The notes beneath the pieces are model-generated. The model did not search any database and was not told where the DNA came from. It saw only the letters and a list, made by a program, of their open reading frames with translations. 64,000 nucleotides of DNA. Source: Pseudomonas sputi (lineage in GTDB: Bacteria > Pseudomonadota > Gammaproteobacteria > Pseudomonadales > Pseudomonadaceae). The stretch lies in assembly GCF_021603585.1 (NCBI RefSeq), contig NZ_BQHI01000026.1:1-64000 (forward strand), given 5' to 3'. A program made the translations under genes and the position numbers. Positions 8,317 to 19,501 of this stretch are shown here, piece by piece. Within the stretch, counting starts at the first letter, position 1; each line of letters starts with the position of its first letter.

Positions 8317-8400
8317 GAATTTCACCCGCTCGACGAGCGCAACACCGGCGCCGCCTACGCCAAGAACCGGCGAATCGAACTCAAACTCACGAACCGCTGA
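8317..8400 (+). pseudogene. 3' end of an OmpA/MotB-type gene
   Basis: A 27-codon tail containing DERNTGAAYAKNRRIELKLT before TGA. NRRIE(L/I) near the C-terminus is the hallmark of OmpA-family peptidoglycan-binding domains. A stop codon lies just upstream in this frame, so only this scrap remains. It overlaps the end of the AraC gene on the other strand by 14 bp. Confidence 0.5.
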
Positions 8401-9229
8401 GCGCCGCGTCACCGCGCTGCTGCGCCAGCCAGTCGCGCGGGGCGCAGCCCATGCGCACGCGGAAGGCGCGCGCCAGAGCGTTCGGGCTGCCGTAGCCGAC
8501 GCGGTCGGCCACCACCGCCACCGGCCGCCCCTGCTTGAGCAGGGTGCAACTGACGTTCATCCGCCAGTCGGCCAGATAGTCGCCCGGCGTGACGCCCACC
8601 GCGTCCTTGAACGCGGCGGCGAAGCGCGCGCGTGACATGCCCGCCTTCGCCGCCAGCGCCTCGAGCGACCACGCGGTCTGCGGCGCATCGTGCATGGCGG
8701 TTATGGCGCGCGCGAGTTTCGGGTCGGCCAGGCCCGCCAGCAGTCCGGTGGCGCCAAGCCGCCCATCCATCAGATAACGCAGCAACTGGATCAGTAGCAA
8801 CTCGCACAAGCGGTCGATGGCGGCCTGCCGACCGCACTGGTCGCGCTCGGCTTCGGCAAACAGCAGCTCTAGCGTCGGCCCGAGGCCGGGCAAGTCCGCC
8901 AGCGGAATCAGCAGCATCGACGGCAAGGCCATGGCCAACGGATTGCCCGTCGAAGCGCCCAGATCGACCTCCGCACACAACAGCTCAGCGGTATCGCCGG
9001 GGGCGGCGACAAAACGATGCGACGCCACGCGCGGATAAAACAGCAGGCTCGGCTCGGTAACCAGCAGATCTTCATGCACGGGCGAACGCGCCGTAATCGG
9101 GCCGCGCCGCACCAGATGGATATAGCCATGCGGCGCCGCGCAATGATGCTGCCCACAGAAGGCGCCGCTGTGAAAAACGCGCGCCGAAAGCGAGTAGTGC
9201 CGGAGCAAGCCGGCCAGTCGATCCGCCAT
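8387..9229 (-). CDS. AraC-family transcriptional regulator with cupin-type sensor domain
   Basis: About 280 residues: an N-terminal cupin-like AraC sensor domain (residues ~10-170, with YIHLVRRG and FYPRVASHRF) and two C-terminal HTH motifs (LEALAAKAGMSRARFAAAFK and AVVADRVGYGSPNALARAFR). The start at 9229 (MADRLAGLLRHYSLSARV) has GGAGAG upstream; ATG 9241 is an alternative. It is divergent from the carboxymuconolactone-decarboxylase-like gene, with a 117-bp gap, and probably controls it and the BenE gene. High GC and codon use are like the host, unlike the adjacent NdpA-type genes. Confidence 0.85.
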   Translation of the reverse strand: MADRLAGLLRHYSLSARVFHSGAFCGQHHCAAPHGYIHLVRRGPITARSPVHEDLLVTEPSLLFYPRVASHRFVAAPGDTAELLCAEVDLGASTGNPLAMALPSMLLIPLADLPGLGPTLELLFAEAERDQCGRQAAIDRLCELLLIQLLRYLMDGRLGATGLLAGLADPKLARAITAMHDAPQTAWSLEALAAKAGMSRARFAAAFKDAVGVTPGDYLADWRMNVSCTLLKQGRPVAVVADRVGYGSPNALARAFRVRMGCAPRDWLAQQRGDAALSGS

Positions 9230-9346
9230 TCCACTCTCCATATAAGACGATAGGTTACGTATTTGATACTTTACGTGCCATATCGTACCAAACAAAGGGC
9301 GATCATGCCCACGTGCTCTTGCACCTCACCCACTACGGAGATAGAC

Positions 9347-9880
9347 ATGACCCAAATCGCCCCCCTGACCATCGACACCGCTGACGCCGCTACCGCTGCC
9401 ACACTCAAGGCCGTCAAAGCCAAGCTCGGCGTGGTGCCGAACCTGCTCGCCACGCTGGCCCACGCGCCGGCAGCGCTCAACGGCTACCTCGGCCTGTCCG
9501 AAACGCTGGGCACCGGCCGCCTGAGTGCCACCCAGCGCGAGATCGTTGCGCTGGCTGCCGGTCAAGCCAATCGCTGCCAGTACTGCCTGAGCGCACACAC
9601 CCTGATCGGCAAAGGTGCCGGACTGTCGGCAGAGGCCATCGCCGCGGCCCGCACCGGCCAGGCGGCCAACGCACTTGACGATGCAATTGCCGGCTTTGCC
9701 CGCGCGCTGGTCGAGCAACGCGGCGTGGTGTCGGCCGACGCCATGGCCAACTACCGCCGCGCGGGGCTCGACGACGGCCTGATACTGGAAGTGATCGCCA
9801 ACATCGCGCTGAACACGCTCACCAACTACACCAGCCACATCGCCGACACCACGGTGGATTTCCCCGTGGTCGCCGTCTGA
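9347..9880 (+). CDS. Carboxymuconolactone decarboxylase / AhpD-like protein
   Basis: A 177-residue protein with the AhpD/CMD fold. The redox-type motif CQYCLSAH sits around residue 80, preceded by LSATQREIVALAAGQAN. Members with this CxxC...H motif act as peroxidase or disulfide-type enzymes, while true decarboxylases lack it, so an antioxidant or oxidoreductase role is as likely as aromatic catabolism. The start at 9347 has a GGAG site. It is 16 bp upstream of the BenE gene, so the two are likely one operon under the divergent AraC regulator. Confidence 0.82.
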   Translation: MTQIAPLTIDTADAATAATLKAVKAKLGVVPNLLATLAHAPAALNGYLGLSETLGTGRLSATQREIVALAAGQANRCQYCLSAHTLIGKGAGLSAEAIAAARTGQAANALDDAIAGFARALVEQRGVVSADAMANYRRAGLDDGLILEVIANIALNTLTNYTSHIADTTVDFPVVAV

Positions 9881-9896
9881 TCTCCATAGGCCCGAT

Positions 9897-11123
9897 ATGA
9901 AAGCGCTACTCAAAGACTTCTCGCTGTCCGCCGTGGTCGCCGGCTTCATCGCGACCGTGATTTCCTACGCCGGTCCGCTGGTGATCATCTTCCAGGCGGC
10001 CAAGGCTGCGGACCTGCCGCATGACGTGCTGTCGTCGTGGGTCTGGACGATCTCCATGGGCAGCGGTGTGCTCGGCATTGCGCTCAGCATTCGCTACAAG
10101 GTCCCCATCGTCATCGCCTGGTCGGCGCCCGGCTCGGCGCTGCTGGTGACCATGCTGCCCGACATCACGCTCAACCAGGCGGTGGGGGCGTACATCGTCA
10201 GCAATGTGGTGGTGTTGCTGGTCGGCCTGTCCGGTGCCTTCGACCGCATCATTGACCGTCTGCCCGCGGCCATCGCGGCGGGCATGCTCGCGGGGATCCT
10301 GTTCCGCTTCGGCACTGGCCTGTTCGTCGCAGTCAAGGACCAGCCCTGGCTGGTGCTGGCGATGTTCGGCACCTATCTGTTGTTCAAACGCTCGCTGCCG
10401 CGCTATGCGGTACTCGCGGTATTGGTGGTCGGTGTGACTATCGCGATCGCCTCGGGCGAGCTGCGCAGTGAGGCGCTGGTGATCGGGCTGGCGACGCCGG
10501 TGTGGATCGCTCCGGAGTTCAGCTGGCAGGTGATCCTCAATATTGCCTTTCCGCTGGTGATGGTGGCGCTCGCCGGGCAGTTCATGCCGGGTATGGCGGT
10601 ATTGCGCAATGACGGTTACGCAACGCCGGCCAGCCCGCTGATCAGCAGCAGCGCGCTGGGTTCGCTGTTGCTGGCGCCGTTCGGTTGCCACGGTCTGAAC
10701 CTGGCAGCGATCACCGCCGCGATCTGCACCGGCCGCGAGTCGCACGAAAACCCGCGCAAGCGTTATGTCGCAGGTGTTTCCGGCGGTGTGTTCTATCTGT
10801 TGCTGGGGATCTTCGGGGCGACGCTGGTTTCGCTCTTCACGGCTTTCCCCGCGGCGATGATCGCCGCGCTGGCCGGCCTGGCGCTGCTGGCGGCGATCGG
10901 TGCTGCATTGTCCGGCGCGATGGCGGTCCCGGCCGACCGCGAGGCGGCGCTGATCACTTTTCTGGTCACGGCGTCCGGCATGTCGTTTCTCGGCCTGTCG
11001 GCGGCGTTCTGGGGCTTGGTATTCGGCCTCTGCGCCCACGCGCTGCTCGGGCTGCGACAACGCCGAAGCGCTCCGGCAGTGCCTCTCGCGACGAGCTCCG
11101 AGGAGCAGCAGCCGGCACGGTGA
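9897..11123 (+). CDS. BenE-family benzoate/H+ symporter
   Basis: A 408-residue, very hydrophobic inner-membrane protein with about 11-12 membrane segments. It begins MKALLKDFSLSAVVAGFIAT and contains VIAWSAPGSALL and the APFGCHGLNLAAITAAIC motif typical of BenE. It is predicted to import benzoate or a related aromatic acid with protons. It lies between the AhpD-like gene and a truncated OprD porin, giving inner- and outer-membrane uptake genes side by side. No catabolic enzyme for benzoate is present in the window. Confidence 0.88.
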   Translation: MKALLKDFSLSAVVAGFIATVISYAGPLVIIFQAAKAADLPHDVLSSWVWTISMGSGVLGIALSIRYKVPIVIAWSAPGSALLVTMLPDITLNQAVGAYIVSNVVVLLVGLSGAFDRIIDRLPAAIAAGMLAGILFRFGTGLFVAVKDQPWLVLAMFGTYLLFKRSLPRYAVLAVLVVGVTIAIASGELRSEALVIGLATPVWIAPEFSWQVILNIAFPLVMVALAGQFMPGMAVLRNDGYATPASPLISSSALGSLLLAPFGCHGLNLAAITAAICTGRESHENPRKRYVAGVSGGVFYLLLGIFGATLVSLFTAFPAAMIAALAGLALLAAIGAALSGAMAVPADREAALITFLVTASGMSFLGLSAAFWGLVFGLCAHALLGLRQRRSAPAVPLATSSEEQQPAR

Positions 11124-11238
11124 CCTCAATCTGAGCAGGTAGCTTTTTAGCGTTCCAACCACCCATCTGTCGTTCTTCCGATTTCGTCGGAGGGGCGGCT
11201 GCGTGCACCCGAAAAAACAAAAACAAGAGAGCGACACC

Positions 11239-11967
11239 ATGCAGAAAACTCGAATCTCCCGCCTTGCACTGGCCATCGGTACAGTCGCCACGATCCCTGG
11301 CGCGTTTGCCGCTGACGGCGGTTTCCTTGAAGACGCCACCGCAACCTTGCAGGCGCGTAACTATTATTTCAGTCGGGATTTCTCCGACATCGTCGGTCCC
11401 AATCAGCAGTCAAAGGCCGAAGAGTGGGCGCAGGGCTTCATTCTCAAGGTCAATTCGGGCTTCACCCAGGGACAGGTCGGCTTCGGCATCGACGCCATCG
11501 GCATGCTCGGCATCAAGCTCGACAGCGGCGGCGGCCGGATCAACACCGGTCTGCTACCGACTGGCAGCGACGGCAAGGCGCAGGACGACTACAGTCGACT
11601 CGGTGCGGCGCTCAAGGTGCGCCTGTCGCAGACCGAGCTGCGCGTCGGCGAGCTGACGCCCAACCTGCCGGTACTCGCCTTCAGCGATATCCGCCTGCTG
11701 CCGCCGACTTACCAGGGCGCCAGCATCGTTTCCAACGAAATCACCGGGCTGACTCTGCAGGCCGGCCAGCTGCGCTCGGGAAGCCTGCTGAACGAGGCAG
11801 GCGATGGCGAGATGTTCGCCAAGCTCGGCAGTACGCCACGGCTGGGCGGCAATAGAAGCAGCGACCGTTTCCACTACGCGGGTGCCGATTACGCCTTCAA
11901 CGACAAGCGCACGTCGGTGGGGGTGTGGTACGCGCAGCTGGAGGATATCGAAGCAGTAGAGACATAA
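11239..11967 (+). pseudogene. OprD-family porin, truncated at 3' end
   Basis: The first ~238 residues of an OprD-type outer-membrane channel. The signal peptide (RLALAIGTVATIPGAFAAD) is followed by FLEDATATLQARNYYFSRDF and the porin repeats. OprD proteins normally have ~400-420 residues; this frame breaks near 11955, after WYAQLEDI, where it meets the tail of a gene on the other strand, and ends with five foreign residues. Its place after BenE suggests it once supplied outer-membrane uptake of the same substrate. It is unlikely to form a complete barrel. Confidence 0.88.
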
Positions 11968-12847
11968 GGGCAGCGAATACAAGCATGCTAAAAAAAATGA
12001 ATATATTATGAAGAGATATGCTTTCCGTCGGCGCTGTCTGGCTTCCAATAAGTATTAAAGCTACCGGTATGGCGAGAAGTTGATTCTGTATCTCAGAAAA
12101 AACCTTATTCAGCTTAAGCATAAAGTCAAGCTTTTCTTTCTCTACTTGATCTCTTATTTTTTCAAAAGAAAACTCAGAGACGTATAACTGATAATTCGCA
12201 TTGACGCGTTCTACAAATTCCGAAAACCGTTTAAGCAGACAGGGAAGTGTTAGTCTGTCGAGCTCATTTGTCTTCAACATTTCAATCAGAACTGATTTTA
12301 TGATTGAGGACTTTTGTTCTTTATGAATCTGAGCATTAACGAATTCGGCATAAAAATCTTGGCAGCCATCGAGGGGACGGAGATCATTAACGGTGTAGCC
12401 TAGAGATAACTCGATTTTCTGGCCATGTAAGAAAATGGCTTTTAACTTTCCTTTCAATACCGAATGATCCGCGACTTTAGCGATTTCTTGGATAAAACGA
12501 GCAGTATCTAGATAATACTGTACAATCCGGTCGGGTGCGTTTTCTCCACCCTTGTAGTGGTAGTCAATATCAGACAAATAAAACTCTTTCGGCACGCGTG
12601 CTTGGCGAGACGGAGCCGAAATCAAATCTTCCAAACAGCTGGCAAAGATTAAATCATCTTGGGACGGCAACTTAAAAGATAGTTGCTCAATCCTTTGATC
12701 GTACTGAGCCTCCAATCCGCTTTTTTCGAGGTCTGAGTGAATACTCGCATATTCTGCCTGCGGAAGGCGACCAGACAGCACCCGGCCAGAAGAAACGGGC
12801 CCTGCTATTTTCTTGCTTAAATGAATAGCGAGCTCTAAATCGTTCAT
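11897..12847 (-). pseudogene. Unknown protein with C-terminal membrane segments, 3' end replaced at a junction
   Basis: A 316-residue frame of unknown function. The N-terminal ~230 residues are soluble and helical. An amphipathic segment then leads to two membrane helices (LLAIPVALILIGS and IFIFFSMLVFAALMSLLL). The last ~17 residues (RYPPAARTTPPP...) are read from the antisense of the oprD fragment, so the original C-terminus is lost. It starts one base after the stop codon of the NdpA-like gene, a tight two-gene unit. Low GC marks a foreign origin. The truncation may be small because the second helix is almost complete. Confidence 0.6.
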
Positions 12848-12848
12848 C

Positions 12849-13892
12849 TCATTCTTCGTTGTCTTCTGGATCTATACCTTTCTCTTTTTTTATTCTTGCT
12901 ATCAGATCGACTGGGGGATTTCTGATGATAATGCTTTCTTCGTCGTCGTCTAGATATACTCTTTCGTTGAATATATCCTCAACATCAAACCCAAGACTTA
13001 TAGTGCCAAACTTTGTTGTATAGCGCTGCAGTTTCTTAATGCTGCTACTGTGCGGAGAGAAAGTTTCGTGAATCTCAACGTTATTGTCTTTGACATACTC
13101 GATAAACGAAGCGGGCTCTTCTGGGTTAATGAACGCTGAAAGTGCTACCAAATGAACTGGTTTGTCATCGTCCTTCATTTCTTTACAGTGTTCGTAAACC
13201 TTGGCGCGAATGGATTGGCGCTCCGCCGCGGCGAACTCATTTTCTTCGCAATATGAATCTATCGTTTCGATAAGCTTTTGCGTGTTGTATTTGGAGTCCG
13301 TGTAATCAATGCATGCGAGTGCCTGCCTGAAGTATGCGGATGAGTCGCCTTCAGCGCCTGTTCCTTTTTTAATGAAGGAAAGGTAAGGTTGTTCATCGTT
13401 TTGCCACTTCTCAATATCGATCCGCGCCGCCTCGCGCAGATTGCTAACATCAAAGAAAAGCGAGTCGTTTAAGTCGAGCGTCGTACTATCTATCCCTACT
13501 CCCTCTTTAAGCTTCAGCATCGCAATCAGTAGCCAGTCCCGCCCCTGATTCTCATACCGGATGAACACAGGATAGCTTGTGGTAGTCAACCTGCTGTTCG
13601 CCATTTCTGTCGAAATAACTTCGGTGCAAAGTTTACTCATTGCCACCAGATCAGTTTTCCCGGCATGGTAGTCGGTCAGGATCTTAGGGAAGATATGGAT
13701 CATATGGTTGGCGCCTAGAGTCCCGTAGCCGTTACTGAGTCTCCCATACAGCTTCAGCACATCATCCCCCAGATTCTGAAGTCGATCGTCTAGCGGCAAC
13801 GGAGTCAGTCGGGGGACCACAGTGGCGCTACCTGGGCCTGACGTGTCTCGGGCTTTCTCAATCCCGTGGATGATGGACTCTGTAATATTCAC
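12849..13892 (-). CDS. NdpA/YejK-family nucleoid-associated protein-like (NA37)
   Basis: A 347-residue protein with the NA37/YejK pattern: an N-terminal region with IHIFPKILTDYHAG, a central VGIDSTTLDLNDSLFFDVSNLREAARIDI block and YLSFIKKGTGAEGDSSAYFRQALAC. It differs from the housekeeping YejK and is paired with a membrane protein gene, a setting more like an accessory or defence module than nucleoid organisation. The AT-rich composition contrasts with its neighbours on both sides. The function is inferred only at family level. Confidence 0.7.
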   Translation of the reverse strand: MNITESIIHGIEKARDTSGPGSATVVPRLTPLPLDDRLQNLGDDVLKLYGRLSNGYGTLGANHMIHIFPKILTDYHAGKTDLVAMSKLCTEVISTEMANSRLTTTSYPVFIRYENQGRDWLLIAMLKLKEGVGIDSTTLDLNDSLFFDVSNLREAARIDIEKWQNDEQPYLSFIKKGTGAEGDSSAYFRQALACIDYTDSKYNTQKLIETIDSYCEENEFAAAERQSIRAKVYEHCKEMKDDDKPVHLVALSAFINPEEPASFIEYVKDNNVEIHETFSPHSSSIKKLQRYTTKFGTISLGFDVEDIFNERVYLDDDEESIIIRNPPVDLIARIKKEKGIDPEDNEE

Positions 13893-14213
13893 TGGATTCC
13901 CTTCTCTCAGGTGGGGTCGGCTTTCACGCTTTGTTTAGCGGAATGCAAGCTGCTTCTGTGCAGGCCACAGTTAACTACACAACAGTTACGGGTGCTACTC
14001 CCAACCTAATTGCCCGCATTTAAGGCTGCAGCCTCTGACAAATCGATCAGGGAATGGCATCAACAGAAGCTGAAATCGTTTCGTGGGCTGCCCCGTTGTG
14101 ATTGGCCCACCTGTACGTCTCCTTTTGGCCGAGAGCAGACATTGCTGAACCCCATATCAAACTAACTTTTCCCGTCATCCCTCCGACAGTTGGGAAGTGT
14201 CACATCCGCTCCC
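13893..14213. other. Intergenic stretch without a recognised gene
   Basis: Upstream region of the NdpA-type pair, presumably holding its promoter. No other coding sequence, repeat or RNA could be recognised. Confidence 0.45.
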
Positions 14214-14673
14214 CTAGTTGCAGCGAACCACCCATAGCTGATCCAGCCTGGTCGTGAAACTCTGGCTCATCATGTCCCGTCGCATTCCCCAATCCGGCGT
14301 CGTAGTTATTCGGCCTGGTCTCAGGGTATTGCGGCCCCACTTGGCATTGATCGCATCGAGCACGCCCATGACGCGCTCCGAGGCGGCAGGCTGGGTTTCG
14401 GTGAAGAGGTCAGCGGTATATTCGCCGCGCTGGCGGAGGTCCATCAAAAGGACCTCGGCCTTGCTGAAAGAGAAGCCGTCCCGATAAACGTGTTCCAGAC
14501 CTGCAATAGCCGCCCGAGTGATGTGCCGGGTGTCATCAGTGGGGTACGGCAGCTCGCACACTACCCCTTTTGCGAACTTGGGCTCGTCGGGATTGAACAT
14601 GCCGGTGCGGATGCTCACTCGTACGCGCTTGCACATCGATTGCTGCTTCCGCAGTTTCTCGCTGGCCCTGGCG
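14214..14673 (-). pseudogene. RulB/UmuC-type DNA polymerase V subunit, C-terminal remnant
   Basis: About 150 codons matching the C-terminus of UmuC/RulB: AEVLLMDLRQRGEYTADLF, ERVMGVLDAINAKWGRNTL and DWGMRRDMMSQSFTTRLDQL before the stop. The N-terminal polymerase domains are missing. The fragment is cut exactly at the 38-bp Tn3-type inverted repeat (14674-14711). rulB is a known insertion hot spot for mobile elements in Pseudomonas plasmids and chromosomes. Confidence 0.88.
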
Positions 14674-14711
14674 GGGGGCACCTCAGAAAACGGAAAATAA
14701 AGCACGCTAAG
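14674..14711 (+). repeat. 38-bp Tn21/Tn501-type inverted repeat, copy 1
   Basis: Starts GGGGGCACCTCAGAAAACGG and ends GCACGCTAAG, the mer-side terminal repeat of Tn3-family (Tn21 subgroup) transposons. It lies at the rulB/merR boundary and overlaps the last codons of merR by 5 bp. No matching tnpA or opposite end was found between here and copy 2. Confidence 0.88.
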
Positions 14712-15141
14712 GCATAGCTGACCTTGCCAGGCCTGCTTCGCCCTGTAGTGACGCGATCAACGGGCAGGAAACATTCCCCTTTCGTGCATGGCAGGCGCAC
14801 ACGAGTTCAGACAGCACGGTTTCCATGCGCGCCAAGTCGGCCATCTTCTCGCGCACGTCCTTGAGCTTGTGTTCGGCCAGGCTGCTGGCCTCATCGCAGT
14901 GGGTGCCATCGTCGAGCCGCAACAGCTCGGCAATCTCGTCCAGACTGAACCCCAGCCGCTGTGCCGATTTCACGAATTTCACCCGAACCACGTCCGCCTC
15001 CCCATAGCGGCGGATGCTGCCGTAAGGCTTGTCCGGTTCCGGCAACAGGCCCTTGCGCTGATAGAAGCGGATTGTCTCCACGTTGACCCCGGCCGCCTTG
15101 GCAAAAACGCCAATGGTCAGGTTTTCCAAATTATTTTCCAT
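14707..15141 (-). CDS. merR: MerR, mercury-responsive regulator (unit 1)
   Basis: A 144-residue MerR: an N-terminal winged HTH ([20 protein letters not shown]), a dimerisation helix, and the Hg(II)-binding cysteines at 82, 117 and 126. It represses and, with Hg(II), activates the divergent merTPAGB operon by untwisting the 19-bp promoter spacer. The start at 15141 (MENNLENLT) is the standard one. It differs from the second MerR (20135-20569) at roughly 17 positions. Confidence 0.97.
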   Translation of the reverse strand: MENNLENLTIGVFAKAAGVNVETIRFYQRKGLLPEPDKPYGSIRRYGEADVVRVKFVKSAQRLGFSLDEIAELLRLDDGTHCDEASSLAEHKLKDVREKMADLARMETVLSELVCACHARKGNVSCPLIASLQGEAGLARSAMP

Positions 15142-15146
15142 ATCGC

Positions 15147-15177
15147 TTGACTCCGTACATGAGTACGGAAGTAAGGT
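15147..15177 (+). promoter_or_regulatory. mer operator/promoter, unit 1
   Basis: The -35 box TTGACT (15147-15152) and -10 box TAAGGT (15172-15177) are separated by the unusually long 19-bp spacer typical of MerR-controlled promoters. The spacer contains the dyad CCGTACATGAGTACGG. It drives merT onward; the merR promoter overlaps on the other strand. Confidence 0.93.
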
Positions 15178-15212
15178 TACGCTATCCAATCCAAATTCAA
15201 AAGGGCCAACGT

Positions 15213-15563
15213 ATGTCTGAACCACAAAACGGGCGCGGTGCGCTCTTCGCCGGCGGGCTGGCCGCCATTCTTGCATCGACCTGCTGCCTGGGGCCGCTAG
15301 TACTGGTCGCCCTGGGCTTCTCCGGTGCTTGGATCGGCAACCTGACGGTGCTGGAACCCTATCGACCGTTGTTCATCGGCGCGGCGCTAGTGGCGCTGTT
15401 CTTCGCCTGGAAGCGGATTTACCGGCCCGTGCAGGCATGCAAGCCAGGTGAGGTCTGCGCGATTCCGCAGGTGCGCGCCACCTACAAGCTGATTTTCTGG
15501 ATCGTGGCCGTGCTGGTCCTGGTCGCGCTTGGATTTCCCTATGTCGTTCCATTTTTCTATTAA
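15213..15563 (+). CDS. merT: MerT, mercuric ion transport protein
   Basis: A 116-residue inner-membrane protein with three membrane helices. The Cys24-Cys25 pair in helix 1 (STCCLGPLV) and Cys76/Cys82 in the cytoplasmic loop (QACKPGEVC) relay Hg(II) from periplasmic MerP to cytoplasmic MerA. The start at 15213 follows AAAAGGG. It is the first gene of the unit 1 operon. Confidence 0.97.
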   Translation: MSEPQNGRGALFAGGLAAILASTCCLGPLVLVALGFSGAWIGNLTVLEPYRPLFIGAALVALFFAWKRIYRPVQACKPGEVCAIPQVRATYKLIFWIVAVLVLVALGFPYVVPFFY

Positions 15564-15576
15564 CCAGGAGTTCATC

Positions 15577-17749
<2,173 letters not shown>

Positions 17750-17784
17750 ACCTTGGGCACCAAAACAGGGACAGAGGAGTTTTT

Positions 17785-18438
17785 ATGTTTTGTGACATCA
17801 GACTTAAATTACGCCGTGTACGCGCGTGCTTGACGATCGTACTGGCAAGTACCGCAACGTTAGGCATGCCAAACCAAGCGTTGGCGGCTTATGATTTTTC
17901 TAAGCTCGGCGCCGCGATTGAAACATTGTCGCCAGAGACCGTCAGTGATTGGGAAAAGAAGGCCAGGGCTGGCGATGCCATGGCTCAGAACATCATGGGT
18001 CTTGCGTACAAATGCGGTATGGGCGTAAAGCAAAACCACGCGGCATCGATCCAGTGGTTCCGCAGGGCGGCCGAGCAGGGTGAAGCCGATGCACAGTTCA
18101 ACCTCGGGCGCCTCTACGGAAGTGAAGTCGACGGTATGTATAAGAATGGGCGTGCGGCTCCTGCCAACGATGCAGAGGCTTTCAAGTGGTACCGCCTCGC
18201 TGCCGAGCAGGGACACACGCAGGCTCAAGTCAGGCTGGCCCAGCTGTTTGCAAAGGGTCTTACCGACATCGCGCCCGACCAGGTGCAGGCATACCAGTGG
18301 ATGAGTCTGGCCGCAGCGTCGGGAGAACCGACAGCAGCAAAAGTCGTTGCAGACTATGCAGCTCAAATGAAGCCCGAACAGTTACAGCAAGCCCAGCTGC
18401 TGGCCGAGGAATGGCAACGCCGGCAAGGCACAAAGTAA
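17785..18438 (+). CDS. merG: MerG, periplasmic Sel1-repeat protein linked to phenylmercury resistance
   Basis: A 217-residue protein with a signal peptide (cleavage near ALAA, residue ~35) and about three Sel1-type repeats (AQNIMGLAYKCGMGVKQNHA, AQFNLGRLYG...AFKWYRLAAEQ, AQVRLAQLFAKG). A Sel1-repeat gene between merA and merB matches merG of plasmid pMR26 (Pseudomonas sp. K-62), reported to lower cell permeability to phenylmercury; that comparison is from memory. The ATG at 17785 is preceded by GAGGAG. The gene sits 35 bp after merA, in the same operon. Confidence 0.8.
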   Translation: MFCDIRLKLRRVRACLTIVLASTATLGMPNQALAAYDFSKLGAAIETLSPETVSDWEKKARAGDAMAQNIMGLAYKCGMGVKQNHAASIQWFRRAAEQGEADAQFNLGRLYGSEVDGMYKNGRAAPANDAEAFKWYRLAAEQGHTQAQVRLAQLFAKGLTDIAPDQVQAYQWMSLAAASGEPTAAKVVADYAAQMKPEQLQQAQLLAEEWQRRQGTK

Positions 18439-18518
18439 TTCGTCTTTGTTAAGCGCAGGACGTAACCGCCGAGTAAGGTTTATCCCGGTTGATCGCTGCC
18501 CGATATAACAGGTGGAAA

Positions 18519-19157
18519 ATGGACAAGACTATTTATTCCAAAAAGATTGCCGAAAGCCTTTCATCTGGCAATCATCCTAAAGAGTTCGCAACGCTCTTTG
18601 TCGCGCTGCTCCGACAGCTAGCGATGGGGGGACCTGTATCACGCGAAAAGCTCGCCGGCGCACTCGGATGGTCTGGAGCGAGAGTTGCAACGGTACTTGA
18701 GCAGGCACCTGGTACGGAATATGACGACGAGGCCAATATCATTGGACTGGGGCTGACACTACGTGAAACCTCTCACGTTTTTGAGGTGGATGGCCGTCAT
18801 TTGTACACATGGTGTGCGCTGGACACCTTGATGTTTCCCGCCTTGACCGGCAAGATTGCCCGTGTCACTTCCCGCTGCGCCGCCACCGGTAGGCCGATCA
18901 CTCTCACCGTTGCACCAGAAGCAGTGCTTCATGTCGAACCGGCAGAAGCAATGGTTTCACTGCGAACTCCGGATACTTCGCCCGACATTCGTTGTTCGTT
19001 TTGCTGTCATGTGCATTTCTTTGCGTCTCCGTCTATTGCAAATTCGTGGGCTTCGACCCACCAAGGGATTGAGGTCGTGCCTGTCGAGAGTGCGTTCGAC
19101 CTTGGTCATGATGTCGCGCTTAAGCTGCTAGAGGACTGCGAGGAAAGCCCAGTATGA
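18519..19157 (+). CDS. merB: MerB, alkylmercury lyase (unit 1 copy)
   Basis: A 212-residue organomercurial lyase that cleaves the C-Hg bond by protonolysis. The catalytic triad is seen as Cys99 and Asp102 (YTWCALDTL) and Cys162 (SFCCHVHFF). It is co-directional with merA and merG. It is clearly diverged from the second MerB (20638-21276), so the pair is not a recent duplication. The start at 18519 gives the family's usual length. Confidence 0.95.
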   Translation: MDKTIYSKKIAESLSSGNHPKEFATLFVALLRQLAMGGPVSREKLAGALGWSGARVATVLEQAPGTEYDDEANIIGLGLTLRETSHVFEVDGRHLYTWCALDTLMFPALTGKIARVTSRCAATGRPITLTVAPEAVLHVEPAEAMVSLRTPDTSPDIRCSFCCHVHFFASPSIANSWASTHQGIEVVPVESAFDLGHDVALKLLEDCEESPV

Positions 19158-19501
19158 ATGCGTACTCGATATCGAAGCTGGCTGATGATGCTTGCGTCAG
19201 CGTGCATGTCGTGCGCGACTACATGATACGCGGCTTGTTGCACCCTGCTCGGCGAACCGAAAGTGGCTAGAACATTTTCGATGACAAAACACTCGGAAGG
19301 CTGCGGTTTCTCCGCGCAGCCTTCGAGTCCGGAATTGGGCTCGACGAACTGGCGCGACTTTGCAAAGCATTGGACGCAGACGATAGCGAAAGCCTGGACC
19401 GATGCGTCGAGCGCGTGCGATGGAAGATCGACGTGCGTCGAACAGTTTTGACTGTCGTCGAGGCCTCTTTGAATGAAATGGCGGCCGGTGCAGCTACTTG
19501 A
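19154..19501 (+). pseudogene. merD: merD pseudogene with an in-frame amber stop
   Basis: Overlaps the end of merB by 4 bp and reads [20 protein letters not shown] through codon 38, then TAG at 19268-19270. The same frame continues with merD sequence (FDDKTLGRLRFLRAAFESGI) to TGA at 19499-19501. The intact MerD at 21388 has Tyr at the equivalent position, so one nonsense change (TAC or TAT to TAG) explains the break. Only a 38-residue DNA-binding fragment would be made. Confidence 0.88.

Noticed and set aside
11897-13892. Kiwa (KwaA/KwaB) defence system
   Set aside because: A membrane protein beside a DNA-associated protein suggested it, but the NA37 pattern, gene order and sizes do not match KwaA or KwaB as I know them.
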